Source: JBAOHV01 sp037045265
GTDB taxonomy: Bacteria; Actinomycetota; Acidimicrobiia; Acidimicrobiales; Microtrichaceae
DNA length: 64,000 nt
Assembly (NCBI GenBank): GCA_037045265.1
Contig: JBAOHV010000004.1
Location: 248,001-312,000 of the forward strand
Reading direction: 5' to 3'
In this document: positions 51,942 to 61,218 of the stretch, in pieces
How positions within the stretch are numbered: position 1 is the stretch's first letter
How the letters are laid out: every line of letters begins with the position of its first letter
The notes under the pieces: generated by a model
Seen by the model: only the letters and a program-made list of their open reading frames with translations
Databases searched by the model: none
Told to the model about the DNA's origin: nothing
Translations under genes and position numbers: made by a program

Positions 51942-52283
51942 TCATCCCCCGAGGTAGGCCCATGCCTCGAGCTCGACCCGGGCGGCGAAGGGGAGCTCGG
52001 CCACGGCGACCGCAGAGCGGGCCGGCCGGTGCTGGCCGAAGTAGTCCAGGTAGATCTCGTTGAGCTCCACGTAGTCGGACATGTCAGCCAGGAAGATCGT
52101 CGTCTTTGCGATCTGGGTCCTGAGGAGCCCGTGCTCCGCGAGCAGGGAATCCAGGTTGACGAAGATCTGACGCAACTGCGGTGCGAATCCCTCGAGCAGG
52201 CCTGACTCGCCCAAGCCGATCTGGCCGGAGATGCAGGCCCAGTCGCCGGCGCGGTAGAGGGGAGAGTACGGAAGTGCAGGCAT
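51942..52283 (-). CDS. RidA-family (YjgF) deaminase-like protein
   Basis: 113 residues from ATG 52283. The RidA pattern is seen in YSPLYRAGDWACISGQIGLG, LLEGFAPQLRQIFVNLDSLLAEHG, TIFLADMSDYVELNEIYLDYFG and PARSAVAVAELPFAARVELEAWA, which keeps the Arg and Glu used by active RidA. RidA removes reactive enamine/imine intermediates from amino-acid metabolism. It may belong to another YjgF subgroup, since several side-chain details differ. Confidence 0.88.
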   Translation of the reverse strand: MPALPYSPLYRAGDWACISGQIGLGESGLLEGFAPQLRQIFVNLDSLLAEHGLLRTQIAKTTIFLADMSDYVELNEIYLDYFGQHRPARSAVAVAELPFAARVELEAWAYLGG

Positions 52284-52342
52284 CGTCCGAGAGTACCGGG
52301 GCGGAGTGGGGCGGCCCGGAGGGTGGCTGTAGCGTCGGGATC

Positions 52343-53312
52343 GTGGCTGCACGACGTCCCTCCGCCCGCCTCCTTCTTCCCGCCCACAGCCGGCGCAGCG
52401 ATTCCGCTGCGCCGTCGTCGACGATCGGTCGCAGGTCGCTGCTCCAGCTGGGAGCGACCGGCTTGGGGGCGGTCGCCCTCGGAGGACTCGTCGCCGGCTG
52501 CAGCACCGAGGAATCATCCGAGGCTTCGACCGTTCCTCAGGCGGAGCATCGGCTGCAGCCCCTCTTCCCCCGTGACATCGCCTTCCTTGCAGCAGGCACG
52601 CTGTCACGCATGCCGTACACCCTGATCGACGGTGAGGGTGTCCCTCTCACCGAGATCGACGGGCCGCTCACCTTCGAGGTGTCCCTCGGCGGTGAGCAGC
52701 GTCGGCGACCCTGTCGCGGTGCAGGTCCACGACGACGGTGTGCCCCGTGCATACCTGCCGCTCTACGCGACGCTCCCCACCCCGGGCATCTACGACGTAC
52801 GGACGACCTACCAGGGAACCGAGCTCGAGTCGCAGGTGCAGGTCTACCCAGTCGACAAGGTGATGCAGCCGCTGGTCGGTTCCGTGTTGCCGGCGGCGCC
52901 CACGGCCACACGCGATCAGACGCTCGACGTGGATCCCATCTGCACGCTCTCGCCCGAGTGCCGCTTCCACGAGGTGAACCTGGAGGACGCGATCGGCACG
53001 GGCAAGCCCGTGGTCGTGCTGCTGGCGACGCCTGCCTACTGCCGCACTTCGGCATGCGGACCGATCCTCGACCTGCTGGCCGAGCAGGTCGGTGGCCGCG
53101 ACGACCTGATCGTCATCCACTCCGAGGTCTACAAGAACCCCAAGGCGGTTCCCGATCTGGCCGACGCGACGCTGGCGCCGCTACCGCTCGCCTACGACAT
53201 GCTGTGGGAGCCGAGCCTGTTCGTCACCGACTCCGCCAACACCCTGGTAGCCCACGGCGACGTCGTGGTCGACCGCGTCGAGATGGACCAGATGCTCGCC
53301 CTGGCGGTCTGA
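52343..53312 (+). CDS. Tat-type lipoprotein with thioredoxin-like domain, one apparent +1 frameshift
   Basis: About 322 residues after joining frames near 52683-52700. From GTG 52343 there is a long basic leader, then the twin-arginine GRRSLLQLGATGLGAVALGG and lipobox LVAGC. The middle part has beta strands (GDPVAVQVHDDGVPRAYLPL). The C-terminal domain has a thioredoxin-like VVVLLATPAYCRTSACGPILDLLAEQ with a C-x4-C pair and VIHSEVYKNP. It is probably an exported redox or cytochrome-assembly-type protein. The family is not certain. Confidence 0.65.
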
Positions 53313-53321
53313 CCCACCCTG

Positions 53322-53641
53322 TCAGCTGAAGGACTGACCGCAGCCGCAGGTCTTCTGGGCGTTGGGGTTCGTGATCGCGAAGCCCGACTGGTCCAAGCCG
53401 TCCTTGTAGTCGAGCGTGGCACCTGTCAGCAGCGGAGCCGATGCCGGATCGACCGCACGCGTACGCCACCCTGCTCCACGGTCAGGTCGTCGCTCGCCAC
53501 GTCGGAGTCGAAGTACATCTCGTACGCGAATCCGGAGCATCCGCCACCGCGAACCTCGACGCGCAGCGCAAGGCTCTCGTCACCCTCGGCTGAGATGAGC
53601 TGCTTGACCTTGTCGGCGGCGGTGTCGGTCAGGGTGATCAC
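53322..53641 (-). CDS. HesB/IscA/ErpA-type Fe-S carrier, one apparent -1 frameshift
   Basis: About 106 residues after restoring one base near 53450-53462. The three cluster-binding cysteines are present across the break: GGGCSGFAYEMYFD in the first frame, and CGCG in KTCGCGQSFS in the second, after DPASAPLLTGATLDYKDG. A-type carriers pass Fe-S clusters to target enzymes, for example the many Fe-S proteins of the molybdenum locus. It is essential in many bacteria, so an error in the sequence is more likely than loss. Confidence 0.85.
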
Positions 53642-53668
53642 GGTGGTTCCTCCACGTAGGGCAGAAAG

Positions 53669-53700
53669 GACACGGCAATTGTAACGGCGCAGGCCGTGTC
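53669..53700. promoter_or_regulatory. Inverted repeat upstream of the IscA-type gene
   Basis: GACACGGC (53669-53676) pairs with GCCGTGTC (53693-53700), starting 28 bp before the start codon. On the minus strand a TTGACA (53702-53697) and a TACAAT (53683-53678) are present but only 13 bp apart, too close for a standard promoter. It could be an operator for the neighbouring SufR-like protein. Inferred only. Confidence 0.35.
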
Positions 53701-53758
53701 AATGACAGCGGCCCGTTGGGCAGTGGCTTGGATGACGGCTACGCGCGCGCGACCTCGC

Positions 53759-54422
53759 TCATCCGGTGACCAGCCGAGCTACACACGGCACTCGCTGCGA
53801 CAGATCCGAGAACGACTCCACCCTGGCGCCGCCGACCTCGTCAACGAAGCCCTCGAGCAGGCCCCTGTGCCAGCGCGCAGACCAGGTCCGGTTGCGCTTC
53901 AGCCAACTCTCCGAACGGGCAATGGGTGAACGCCACGTCGACGGCGTCGTCGTCGTCGACCCGTGCCGGATCGAATCCCAGCTCGTCGAGCATGCGGACC
54001 GCAGCGTCTGCGCAGGTCGACGCCGGCCGGGCCCGGTGAGCTAGCCGCTCGCCTTCGACCCTTCCCGCATCAGACGCTGCCTCGCCGTCGATGCCGGCGA
54101 CCACTGCCATGGAGAGCAACATCCGCGCCAGCATCGGGAACACAGGGGGCTCGAGGCCGAGCGACGGGGCGTCGGCAGAGACGCTGTAGAGCTTCTGCGG
54201 ACGGCCCACCGCCCCGCGGGTGTCCGGGCGCGAATCGAGCAGACCCACGTCGCGCATGCGCTCCAAGTGCGGTCGCACCGTGTTGGCGTGGAGGCCGAGG
54301 GTCTCGGCCACCTCGGACGTCGCCAGCGGACGCGGCGAGCGGGCGAGCTCCAGGTAGATCGCGTAACGCGTGTTGTCCCCGAGCGTCTTGAGCAGATCGA
54401 GGCGGCGCTCCGAGGTGGACAC
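53759..54422 (-). CDS. SufR-like winged-helix regulator with C-terminal cysteines, one apparent +1 frameshift
   Basis: About 220 residues from GTG 54422. The helix-turn-helix reads LLKTLGDNTRYAIYLELARSP, ATSEVAETLGLHANTVRPHLERM and GRPQKLYSVSA. Toward the C-terminus come FTHCPFGELAEAQPDLVCALAQG, then after one extra base in the C run near 53860-53866 LLEGFVDEVGGARVESFSDL and RVPCVARL. Three Cys in this spacing are the [4Fe-4S] ligand pattern of SufR. It sits between the Fe-S carrier and divergent mrp, so it likely senses Fe-S status and controls both. Confidence 0.82.
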
Positions 54423-54424
54423 AC

Positions 54425-54481
54425 CCCTGATCGTACAACGGGTGGATGAAATAACACGGTGAAACCCGGTAAAATGGGCCC
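54425..54481. promoter_or_regulatory. Divergent promoter between SufR-like gene and mrp
   Basis: 57 bp, clearly richer in A/T than its surroundings. On the plus strand TAAAAT near 54469-54474 is a good -10 box for mrp. GGGT (54440s) and ACCC flank a GGATGAAATAACACGGTGAA stretch, a weak dyad that could hold the regulator. No tested site matches. Confidence 0.4.
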
Positions 54482-55669
54482 ATGGCCGTCGAACCCGTCG
54501 AACTGCCCACACCGGAGCAGGTGATGCAGCTGCTCCGTGGCGTCATCGACCCGGAGCTCGGACTGGACATCGTCGAGCTGGGCATGGCGAAGGGCGCACG
54601 CACAGATGCCGACGGGGTCGTGCACGTGACGATCGCGCTGACGACCAGCGGGTGTCCACTGCGGGCGCAGATCCAGAAGGACGTGAGAGCCCGTGTGGCC
54701 AGCCTTCCGGGAGTCACCCGGGTCCGCATCGACTGGTCCGAGCTGAACCAGGAGGAGAAGGCGACCGCCATGGACAGGGCGCGCCGACGGATCGCCGAAC
54801 GGCCCGAACAGACTGCGATCGCCCCCACCACCAAGGTGGTCATGATCTCGTCCGGCAAGGGCGGAGTCGGCAAATCGTCGGTCACGGTCAACCTTGCCGC
54901 GGCGCTCGCGGACCGGGGGTACACCGTCGGCGTGATGGACGCCGACATCTGGGGCTTCTCCGTCCCGCGCATGCTCGGACTCGACGGTCGACTCGAGGCG
55001 GCCGAGAGCGCCGGCGCGAACAAGATCGCGCCGCACCGCCTGGGCGTCGGCGAAGGAGAGCTGCGGGTCGTGTCCATGGGATTCCTCGTCGACAAGGAAG
55101 GCTCGGCGCTCATGTGGCGTGGGCTGATGCTCAGCAGGGCCGTCCAGCACTTCCTCGAGGACGTCGACTGGGGAGGCGACCTTGACTACCTGCTGATCGA
55201 CATGCCCCCCGGCACGGGCGACGTCCAGATGGGACTCGCGCGACTGCTGCCGCGCGCCGAGATGATCGTCGTCACCACCCCGTCGCTCACAGCCCAGAGC
55301 GTCGCGGTCCGGGTGGTCGACATGGGGCGCAAGAACTACCTACGCATCGCCGGCGTGGTCGAGAACATGTCTGTCTACGTCGACGACGAAGGACGTGAGC
55401 ACCACCTGTTCGGCACCGGTGGCGGTGAACGACTGGCGCACGACGCCGGCATCCCGCTGCTCGGTCGGATCCCGATCGAACCTGCGGTGGCCGAGGGCGG
55501 CGACCATGGCCGGCCCGTCGCGCTCGGTGAGGGCCCGGCCGCGCAGGCGTTCCGCGAGCTGGCCGAACGCCTTGTCGAGGACGTCATCCCGCCGGCCGAT
55601 CTGGCCGGCTGCTCCGCCCGGATGCTCAGCGCCGTCGACGCGGCCCTTGCCGCGGCGGACGCCCGCTGA
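54482..55669 (+). CDS. mrp: Mrp/ApbC-type P-loop ATPase, Fe-S carrier
   Basis: 395 residues. The N-terminal MIP18-like domain (VIDPELGLDIVELGMAKG, TTSGCPLRAQI with a conserved Cys) is fused to a P-loop ATPase with SSGKGGVGKSS (123-133), DADIWGFSVPRMLG and DYLLIDMPPGTGD. In many homologues the sequence after ENMS contains CxxC for Fe-S binding; here it is ENMSVYVDDEGREHHLFGTGGG without cysteines, as in several actinobacterial proteins. It likely loads Fe-S clusters or aids their assembly. It is divergent from the SufR-like gene. Confidence 0.92.
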   Translation: MAVEPVELPTPEQVMQLLRGVIDPELGLDIVELGMAKGARTDADGVVHVTIALTTSGCPLRAQIQKDVRARVASLPGVTRVRIDWSELNQEEKATAMDRARRRIAERPEQTAIAPTTKVVMISSGKGGVGKSSVTVNLAAALADRGYTVGVMDADIWGFSVPRMLGLDGRLEAAESAGANKIAPHRLGVGEGELRVVSMGFLVDKEGSALMWRGLMLSRAVQHFLEDVDWGGDLDYLLIDMPPGTGDVQMGLARLLPRAEMIVVTTPSLTAQSVAVRVVDMGRKNYLRIAGVVENMSVYVDDEGREHHLFGTGGGERLAHDAGIPLLGRIPIEPAVAEGGDHGRPVALGEGPAAQAFRELAERLVEDVIPPADLAGCSARMLSAVDAALAAADAR

Positions 55670-55692
55670 CGACGCCGGTTCGACGGGCCCGT

Positions 55693-56446
55693 TCAGCAGG
55701 CGGGCAACCCGTCGAGAGCCTCATCGAGCAGGTCACCGATGCGGTAGGCGACCACCCGACCCGACCCCGGGTCACGGGCTGCGACCAGCCCGACCAGGGA
55801 GCCGCTCGCGTCGAGGACGGCTCCGCCGGAATGCCCACCGCGCGCCTGGGACCCGACCAGCAGCACCTCGACCGCCGCTCCGTAGCCGGCACGTAGCTGC
55901 GCGTCCTGCACCGCGGCCGTCACGGCGCTGAACTCTCCGGCCGGGTACCCCACGACGCTGACCGGATCACCCGGATCGGCCTGCTCCCCCACGTCGAGCG
56001 GCCGCGCACCGGCAGCGAGCAGGCCCTCCGGGTCGATGCGCGCCGCGTCCCTGCCGTGCACCGCGCCGAGCACAGCCAACTCCGTTTCGCCAGCATCCGC
56101 GAGCACCGCACGGACCGTCGTCGCTCCTGCCACGACGTGTGCGTTGGTCAGCAGCTGGACCGACCCGTCACCACCCCTGACCAGAACCCCGCTGCCCTGT
56201 CTCGACACACCGCAGCCCGAGGCATGCAACGTCACGACCGACCCCGCCACGGCGTCGGTTCCGGTCTCGGTCTCGGTCTCGGTCTCGCCGACCGAACCCG
56301 AGTCCCCACGCATCACCGCCACACCCGCGACCTGGACCGGCGCCCCCGAAGCTGCGGGTGTCGCCAGGAGGACGTGCGCGCCGGTTCCGAACACGGCCCC
56401 GACCAGGAGCGGCGAACGTGACCTCGAACGTCATCCGCCGACGCAT
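55693..56446 (-). CDS. Exported trypsin-like serine protease, one apparent +1 frameshift
   Basis: About 250 residues from ATG 56446 after removing one base near 56402-56412. This restores a signal or anchor, MRRRMTFEVTFAA then LVGAVFGTGAHVLLA. The chymotrypsin-like core has His in LLTNAHVVAGAT, Asp probably in ARIDPEGLL, and Ser in ARGGHSGGAVLD. A TETETET segment comes from a hexanucleotide repeat (GGTCTC x4, about 56260-56285). HtrA-like quality control is possible but there is no PDZ domain. It is convergent with mrp. Confidence 0.78.
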
Positions 56447-56530
56447 CCGACGAATGGGACCACCACTGACGCCGATCGGCAAGTGGCAGTTCTGCTCAGG
56501 GTCCCGGGGGACTCAGGGTCCCGGTCGGCA

Positions 56531-57521
56531 TCAGCGCAGCGCGACGTAGAGGTCCCAGACCTCGTCGACCGCCACAGTCGCGGTCAGCTCACCGCGGCGG
56601 ACCCACGCCTCGAGCTGGTCCAGACGGGCCGTCACCTGGTCGTGCGCCCGCAGGTCGTCACGGAGCCGGTCGTCGAGCATCGACCACATCCAACGGACAT
56701 GTTGCTGCCGTCGCCGCTCTTCCAACTCACCCGTCGCACCCAACTTCTCGCGGTGAACCTCGATCTGGCCCCAGAGCTCACGGAGCCCCAGGTCCGACAA
56801 TCCCGAGCAGGTCACCACCGGCGGAGTCCAGTTCGGCGACGCCGGGCGCATGAGGTGCAGCGCACCGCGGTAGTCCGCCGCGGCCAACTCTGCCCGTGCA
56901 CGGTTGTCGCCGTCGGCCTTGTTGATCGCCACCATGTCAGCGAGCTCCAGCACACCCTTCTTGATGCCCTGTAGATCGTCGCCTGCCCCCGAGAGCATCA
57001 GGACCAGGAAGAAGTCGACCATGTCGGCCACGACCGTCTCGGACTGGCCGACGCCGACCGTCTCGACCAGCACGACGTCGTACCCGGCCGCCTCGCAGAC
57101 CAGGATCGTCTCACGCGTTCGCGCGGGCCACGCCGCCGAGTGTCGAGCCGGCCGGGGACGGCCGGATGAACGCGTTCGGGTCCACCGCCAGGCGCGACAT
57201 GCGGGTCTTGTCGCCCAGGATCGAACCACCCGTGCGTGAGCTCGTCGGGTCCACGGCCAGCACGGCGACACGGTGACCGGCACCGGTCAGGTTGACCCCG
57301 AGCTGGTCGATGAAGGTCGACTTGCCCACCCCCGGCACACCGGTGACTCCCACCCGGTGGGCCCTTCCGCTGAACTCCAGCAACGCCAGCACCACTTCCT
57401 GGGCCAGCCTGCGATGGACCATGTTGGAGGACTCCACCAGGGTGATCGTTCGGGCCAGAACTGCCCGGTCACAGGAGCGGACGCCGTGGACGTACTCGTC
57501 GACTGTCAGCAGCCCTGCCAT
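56531..57521 (-). CDS. meaB: MeaB/ArgK-type G3E GTPase for methylmalonyl-CoA mutase, one apparent +1 frameshift
   Basis: About 329 residues from ATG 57521. The P-loop is GVTGVPGVGKSTFIDQLG, followed by VAVLAVDPTSSRTGGSILGDKTRM. One extra A near 57117-57123 separates STLGGVAR from TRETILVCEAAGYDVVLVETVGVGQSE, VDFFLVLMLSGAGDDLQGIKKG and the NKADGDN base-recognition motif. MeaB guards loading and repair of adenosylcobalamin on methylmalonyl-CoA mutase, whose genes lie just beyond the two TetR genes. Inactivation would be odd beside intact mutA. Confidence 0.88.
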
Positions 57522-57613
57522 CGGCGGCACACTAGCGGCCGCCCTGGTTCGGACAGCTCGACACGCTGCCGTAGGCTGGCTGTCATGCCTGCCCCCGGCT
57601 GCCCACGTCCAAT

Positions 57614-58300
57614 ATGACCCGGCGCTCCAAGGAACACAGACGGATCGACTACCTGGACCTGGGCGCCCAGATTGTCGGCGAGTCCGCCACCACGGGGTCG
57701 GACCCGGGCCTGGCGCTCGCCCACGTCAAGCTGGCCGACGTCGCGGATCGCGCCGGGGTCACGAAGGGTGCCCTTTACCACGTCTGGCCGTCCCAGGAAT
57801 CGTTCTGGCACGACCTGCTCGAGCACCTGATTGCGACGAACCAGTTCTTCGGTGCGGACCGAGTAGGCGCTGTGCAGGCCGAGTTCGCCGACCCCGTCGG
57901 TCCGATGCCCTCGTTGCGTGAGTTCGCGAACGCGCTGTTCGACTCGGTCTGCACCGACCCCGCGTTCTTCGCCCGGATCAGTCTGTTCTCGTACCTCGAC
58001 GACGACCGCGTCCGCTCGGAGCTCGACCAGTCGTTCCGCGAATCGATCGAGGTCGTTCTCCCCACCATCGACCAGGCGATCAGCGCCATGGGACGTCGGA
58101 TGGCCGACTGCGCGACCCTGTGGGACCTGGCGGTGGCTATCGGGGCGTCGCTCGAAGGGCTCTGCCTCCAGTACCGCGTCGCTCCCGGACGCATCCCCGA
58201 CCTGACGCTCGACGACGGCCGCTGGACGCTGTTCGCGGCGACCGCCCAGGCCCTGATCCAGGGCTACACCATGCCGATCGACGAACCTGGCGGTGACTGA
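57614..58300 (+). CDS. TetR-like regulator, first of two tandem paralogues
   Basis: 228 residues. The DNA-binding part contains HVKLADVADRAGVTKGALYHVWPSQESFWHDLLEHLI, a TetR-type helix-turn-helix. The rest is a helical ligand domain with ICTDPAFFARISLF-like wording shared with the next gene. The unusual YHVWPSQE (rather than YHYFxSKE) is present in both. It probably controls fatty-acid or propionate-related genes nearby, which is inference from position. It is divergent from meaB. Confidence 0.85.
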   Translation: MTRRSKEHRRIDYLDLGAQIVGESATTGSDPGLALAHVKLADVADRAGVTKGALYHVWPSQESFWHDLLEHLIATNQFFGADRVGAVQAEFADPVGPMPSLREFANALFDSVCTDPAFFARISLFSYLDDDRVRSELDQSFRESIEVVLPTIDQAISAMGRRMADCATLWDLAVAIGASLEGLCLQYRVAPGRIPDLTLDDGRWTLFAATAQALIQGYTMPIDEPGGD

Positions 58301-58303
58301 CCG

Positions 58304-58984
58304 ATGCCCAGACCGACTGCCGAGCAGCGCCGAGCCGACTACCTGGAGATCGGCGCTCAGATCGTCACCACCTTCTCCGCGGACGAATCACGCTCCGCCA
58401 CCGTGGACGCACTGGCCAACGTCAAGGTCGCCGACATCGCCGATCGCGCCGGAGTGACCAAGGGCGCCATCTACCACGTGTGGCCGTCGCAGGAGGAGTA
58501 CCGCAAGGACCTGCTCAGACGTCTGCTCGAGCAGAGCAGCCAGGCCGGTGTCCGTGAGCTCCACGAGATGCTCGCCGACGAGGATCTCCTAGCCGGCGAC
58601 CCTCGCGAGATCATGAACCGCTACGCCGACTTCGTGTTCGACGCCCTGAAGGACGATCCGGCGTTCTTCGCGCGGTTCAGCTTCTACGTGTACGCGGCCA
58701 ACCCCGAGGTCGCCGAGCTCCTCGCCGCCGGCGACGACACCCTCGTCAAGGAGTTCTCCCCGCTGATCGAGCTGTACCTGCAGCTCGAGGGCCGCCGGAT
58801 CCGCCCGCCGTTCAGCACCGAGATGCTGCTGATAGCTGTGAACTCGCTGTTCCAGGGGCTGTGCCTGCGCTACCGCACCTCACCGGAGATGGTCGACCGC
58901 GGTGTCGGACCCGAAGCCATGCGCATGTACGCGCACGGGCTCCAGTCGATCGTCCTGCACTTCAGCGAGCCACTCGTTGCCTGA
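58304..58984 (+). CDS. TetR-like regulator, second tandem paralogue
   Basis: 226 residues starting three bases after the first. It shares the frame NVKVADIADRAGVTKGAIYHVWPSQEEYRKDLLRRLL, then DDPAFFARFSFYVYAAN and LFQGLCLRYR. About 40 percent of residues seem common to both by eye. The two may form a heterodimer or bind different ligands. Its stop directly abuts the end of mutB, which is convergent. Confidence 0.85.
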   Translation: MPRPTAEQRRADYLEIGAQIVTTFSADESRSATVDALANVKVADIADRAGVTKGAIYHVWPSQEEYRKDLLRRLLEQSSQAGVRELHEMLADEDLLAGDPREIMNRYADFVFDALKDDPAFFARFSFYVYAANPEVAELLAAGDDTLVKEFSPLIELYLQLEGRRIRPPFSTEMLLIAVNSLFQGLCLRYRTSPEMVDRGVGPEAMRMYAHGLQSIVLHFSEPLVA

Positions 58985-61178
58985 TCAGGTCGAGAGCGTG
59001 TACCCCTGGCGCTCCGCCAGGCGGTCGAGCAGGTCGTCGGCCGCTTCGTGGATCACGGTTCCCGGCGGGAACACCGCCACTGCGCCGGCCGCGAGCAGCT
59101 CGTCGTAGTCCTGGGGCGGGATCACACCGCCGACGACGATCATGATGTCCTCACGACCGAGCTCGGCGAGCGCCCGGCGCAGCTCGGGTACCAGCGTGAG
59201 GTGACCCGCGGCGAGCGACGACGCGCCGACGACGTGCGCGTCGGCCTCGACAGCCTGTCGGGCCGCCTCGGCAGGGGTCTGGAACAAGGGCCCGATGTCG
59301 ACGTCCCAACCAAGGTCGGCAAAAGCCGAGGCGATCACCTTCTGGCCGCGGTCATGGCCGTCCTGACCCATCTTCGCCAGCAGGATCCTCGGCCGGCGAC
59401 CGTCTGCGGCCTCGAACGCCTCGACCTTGGCCCGTACGTCCTCCACGACCCCTCCGCTGTCACCGAGCTCACCGCGGTAGACACCCGAGATCGACCGGAT
59501 CTCGGCTCGGTGCCGCCCGTAGACCTTCTCCAGCGCATCGCTGATCTCACCGACGCTCGCCTTGGCACGTGCCGCGTGGACGGCCAGGTCCAACAGGTTG
59601 CCGTCACCTGAGCCCGCCGCGTTGGTGAGCGCTTCGAGCGCGGACTCACATGCCGCATCGTCACGCTCGGCACGGAGACGCTCGAGCTTGGCGATCTGCC
59701 CGGCACGCACCGCCGAGTTGTCGATCTTGAGCACGTCGATCTGCTCGTTGACGTCCAGGCGGAACTTGTTGACACCGATCACCGGCTGCTGACCGGAGTC
59801 GATCCTCGCCTGGGTCCGCGCCGCGGCCTCCTCGATGCGCAGCTTGGGAATGCCGGCCTCGATCGCCTTGGCCATTCCGCCCAGCTCCTCCACCTCGGCG
59901 ATGTGGCCGAGGGCCCGCGCCAGCGATGTCGGCGGTGAGGCGCTCGACGTAGTAGCTGCCGCCCCACGGGTCGATCACCTTGGTCGTGTTCGACTCCTGT
60001 TGGAGGAACAGCTGGGTGTTGCGGGCGATCCGGGCCGAGAAGTCGGTCGGCAGCGCGAGCGCCTCGTCGAGCGCGTTGGTGTGCAGAGACTGCGTATGGC
60101 CCTGGGTCGAGGCCATCGCCTCGATGCAGGTACGCACGACGTTGTTGTAGACGTCCTGGGCGGTGAGCGACCAACCCGACGTCTGGCTGTGCGTCCGCAG
60201 TGACAGCGACTTGGAGTTCGACGGCTGGAAGTGCTCCTGCACGAGCTTCGCCCACAGCAGCCGCGCGGCACGCATCTTGGCGATCTCCATGAAGAAGTTC
60301 ATGCCGATCGCCCAGAAGAACGACAGCCGCGGAGCGAACGCGTCCACCTCCAGGCCGGCGTCGCGCCCGGCACGTACGTACTCGATCCCGTCGGCGATCG
60401 TGTAGGCGAGCTCCAGGTCGAGCGACGCCCCTGCCTCCTGCATGTGGTAGCCGGAGATCGAGATCGAGTTGAACCGAGGCATCTCGGTCGACGTGTAGGC
60501 GAAGATGTCGGAGATGACCCGCATCGACGGTGCCGGCGGATAGATGTAGGTGTTGCGGACCATGAACTCCTTGAGGATGTCGTTCTGGATGGTCCCCGCC
60601 AGCTGGTCGTGCGCTACACCCTGCTCCTCGCCCGCCACGATGAACAGCGCCAACACCGGTAGCACCGCGCCGTTCATGGTCATCGACACCGACATCTTGT
60701 CGAGCGGGATGCCGTCGAACAGCACGCGCATGTCGTAGATCGAATCGATCGCCACACCCGCCATGCCGACGTCACCGGCGACCCGTGGGTTGTCGGAGTC
60801 GTAGCCGCGGTGCGTAGCCAGGTCGAACGCCACCGACAGGCCCTTCTGGCCGGCCGCCAGGTTGCGCCGGTAGAAGGCGTTTGAGTCCTCGGCGGTGGAG
60901 AACCCCGCGTACTGGCGGATCGTCCATGGCTGGTTCACGTACATCGTCGGGTACGGGCCCCGCAGGAACGGCGCCATACCAGGGTACGTGTCGAGGAAGT
61001 CCACGCCGGCGAGGTCCGCCGCGCTGTAGAGCGAATTGACGTCGATCCCCTCGGGCGTGTGCCACGTGGGTGCCGACTCGAACTCGCTTGCCGCAGCGGA
61101 ATCAGTTCGATCAACACGGCCGGCTGCCGACGCCGACGGGAACGGCATCCGGGAGAAGTCGGGGACCTGGAAGCTCAT
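58985..61178 (-). CDS. mutB: Methylmalonyl-CoA mutase large (catalytic) subunit, one apparent +1 frameshift
   Basis: About 730 residues from ATG 61178. The TIM-barrel part has FLRGPYPTMYVNQPWTIRQYAG, VAFDLATHRGYDSDNPRV, SISISGYHMQEAGA and RIARNTQLFLQQESNTTKVIDPWGGSYYVE. Near 59911-59924 one extra base in a GC run shifts the frame; reading resumes with RALGHIAEVEELGGMAKAIEAG. The B12 domain has DGHDRGQKVIASAF (DxHxxG) and VVGASSLAAGH. It isomerises (R)-methylmalonyl-CoA and succinyl-CoA. It follows mutA by 40 bp. Confidence 0.93.
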
Positions 61179-61218
61179 CGGAGAGTCCTTCTCGCGTTCG
61201 ATCGTTCGTGCTCGGGGT

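Noticed and set aside
53696..53929. Plus-strand frame opposite the SufR-like gene
   Set aside because: It is antisense to the regulator's conserved C-terminal cysteine region and has no recognisable content.
56495..56524. CTCAGGGTCCCGG repeated with 17-bp period between meaB and the protease gene
   Set aside because: Only two units, in a short GC-rich gap; could be part of a weak terminator, but no clear stem-loop with tail was found.
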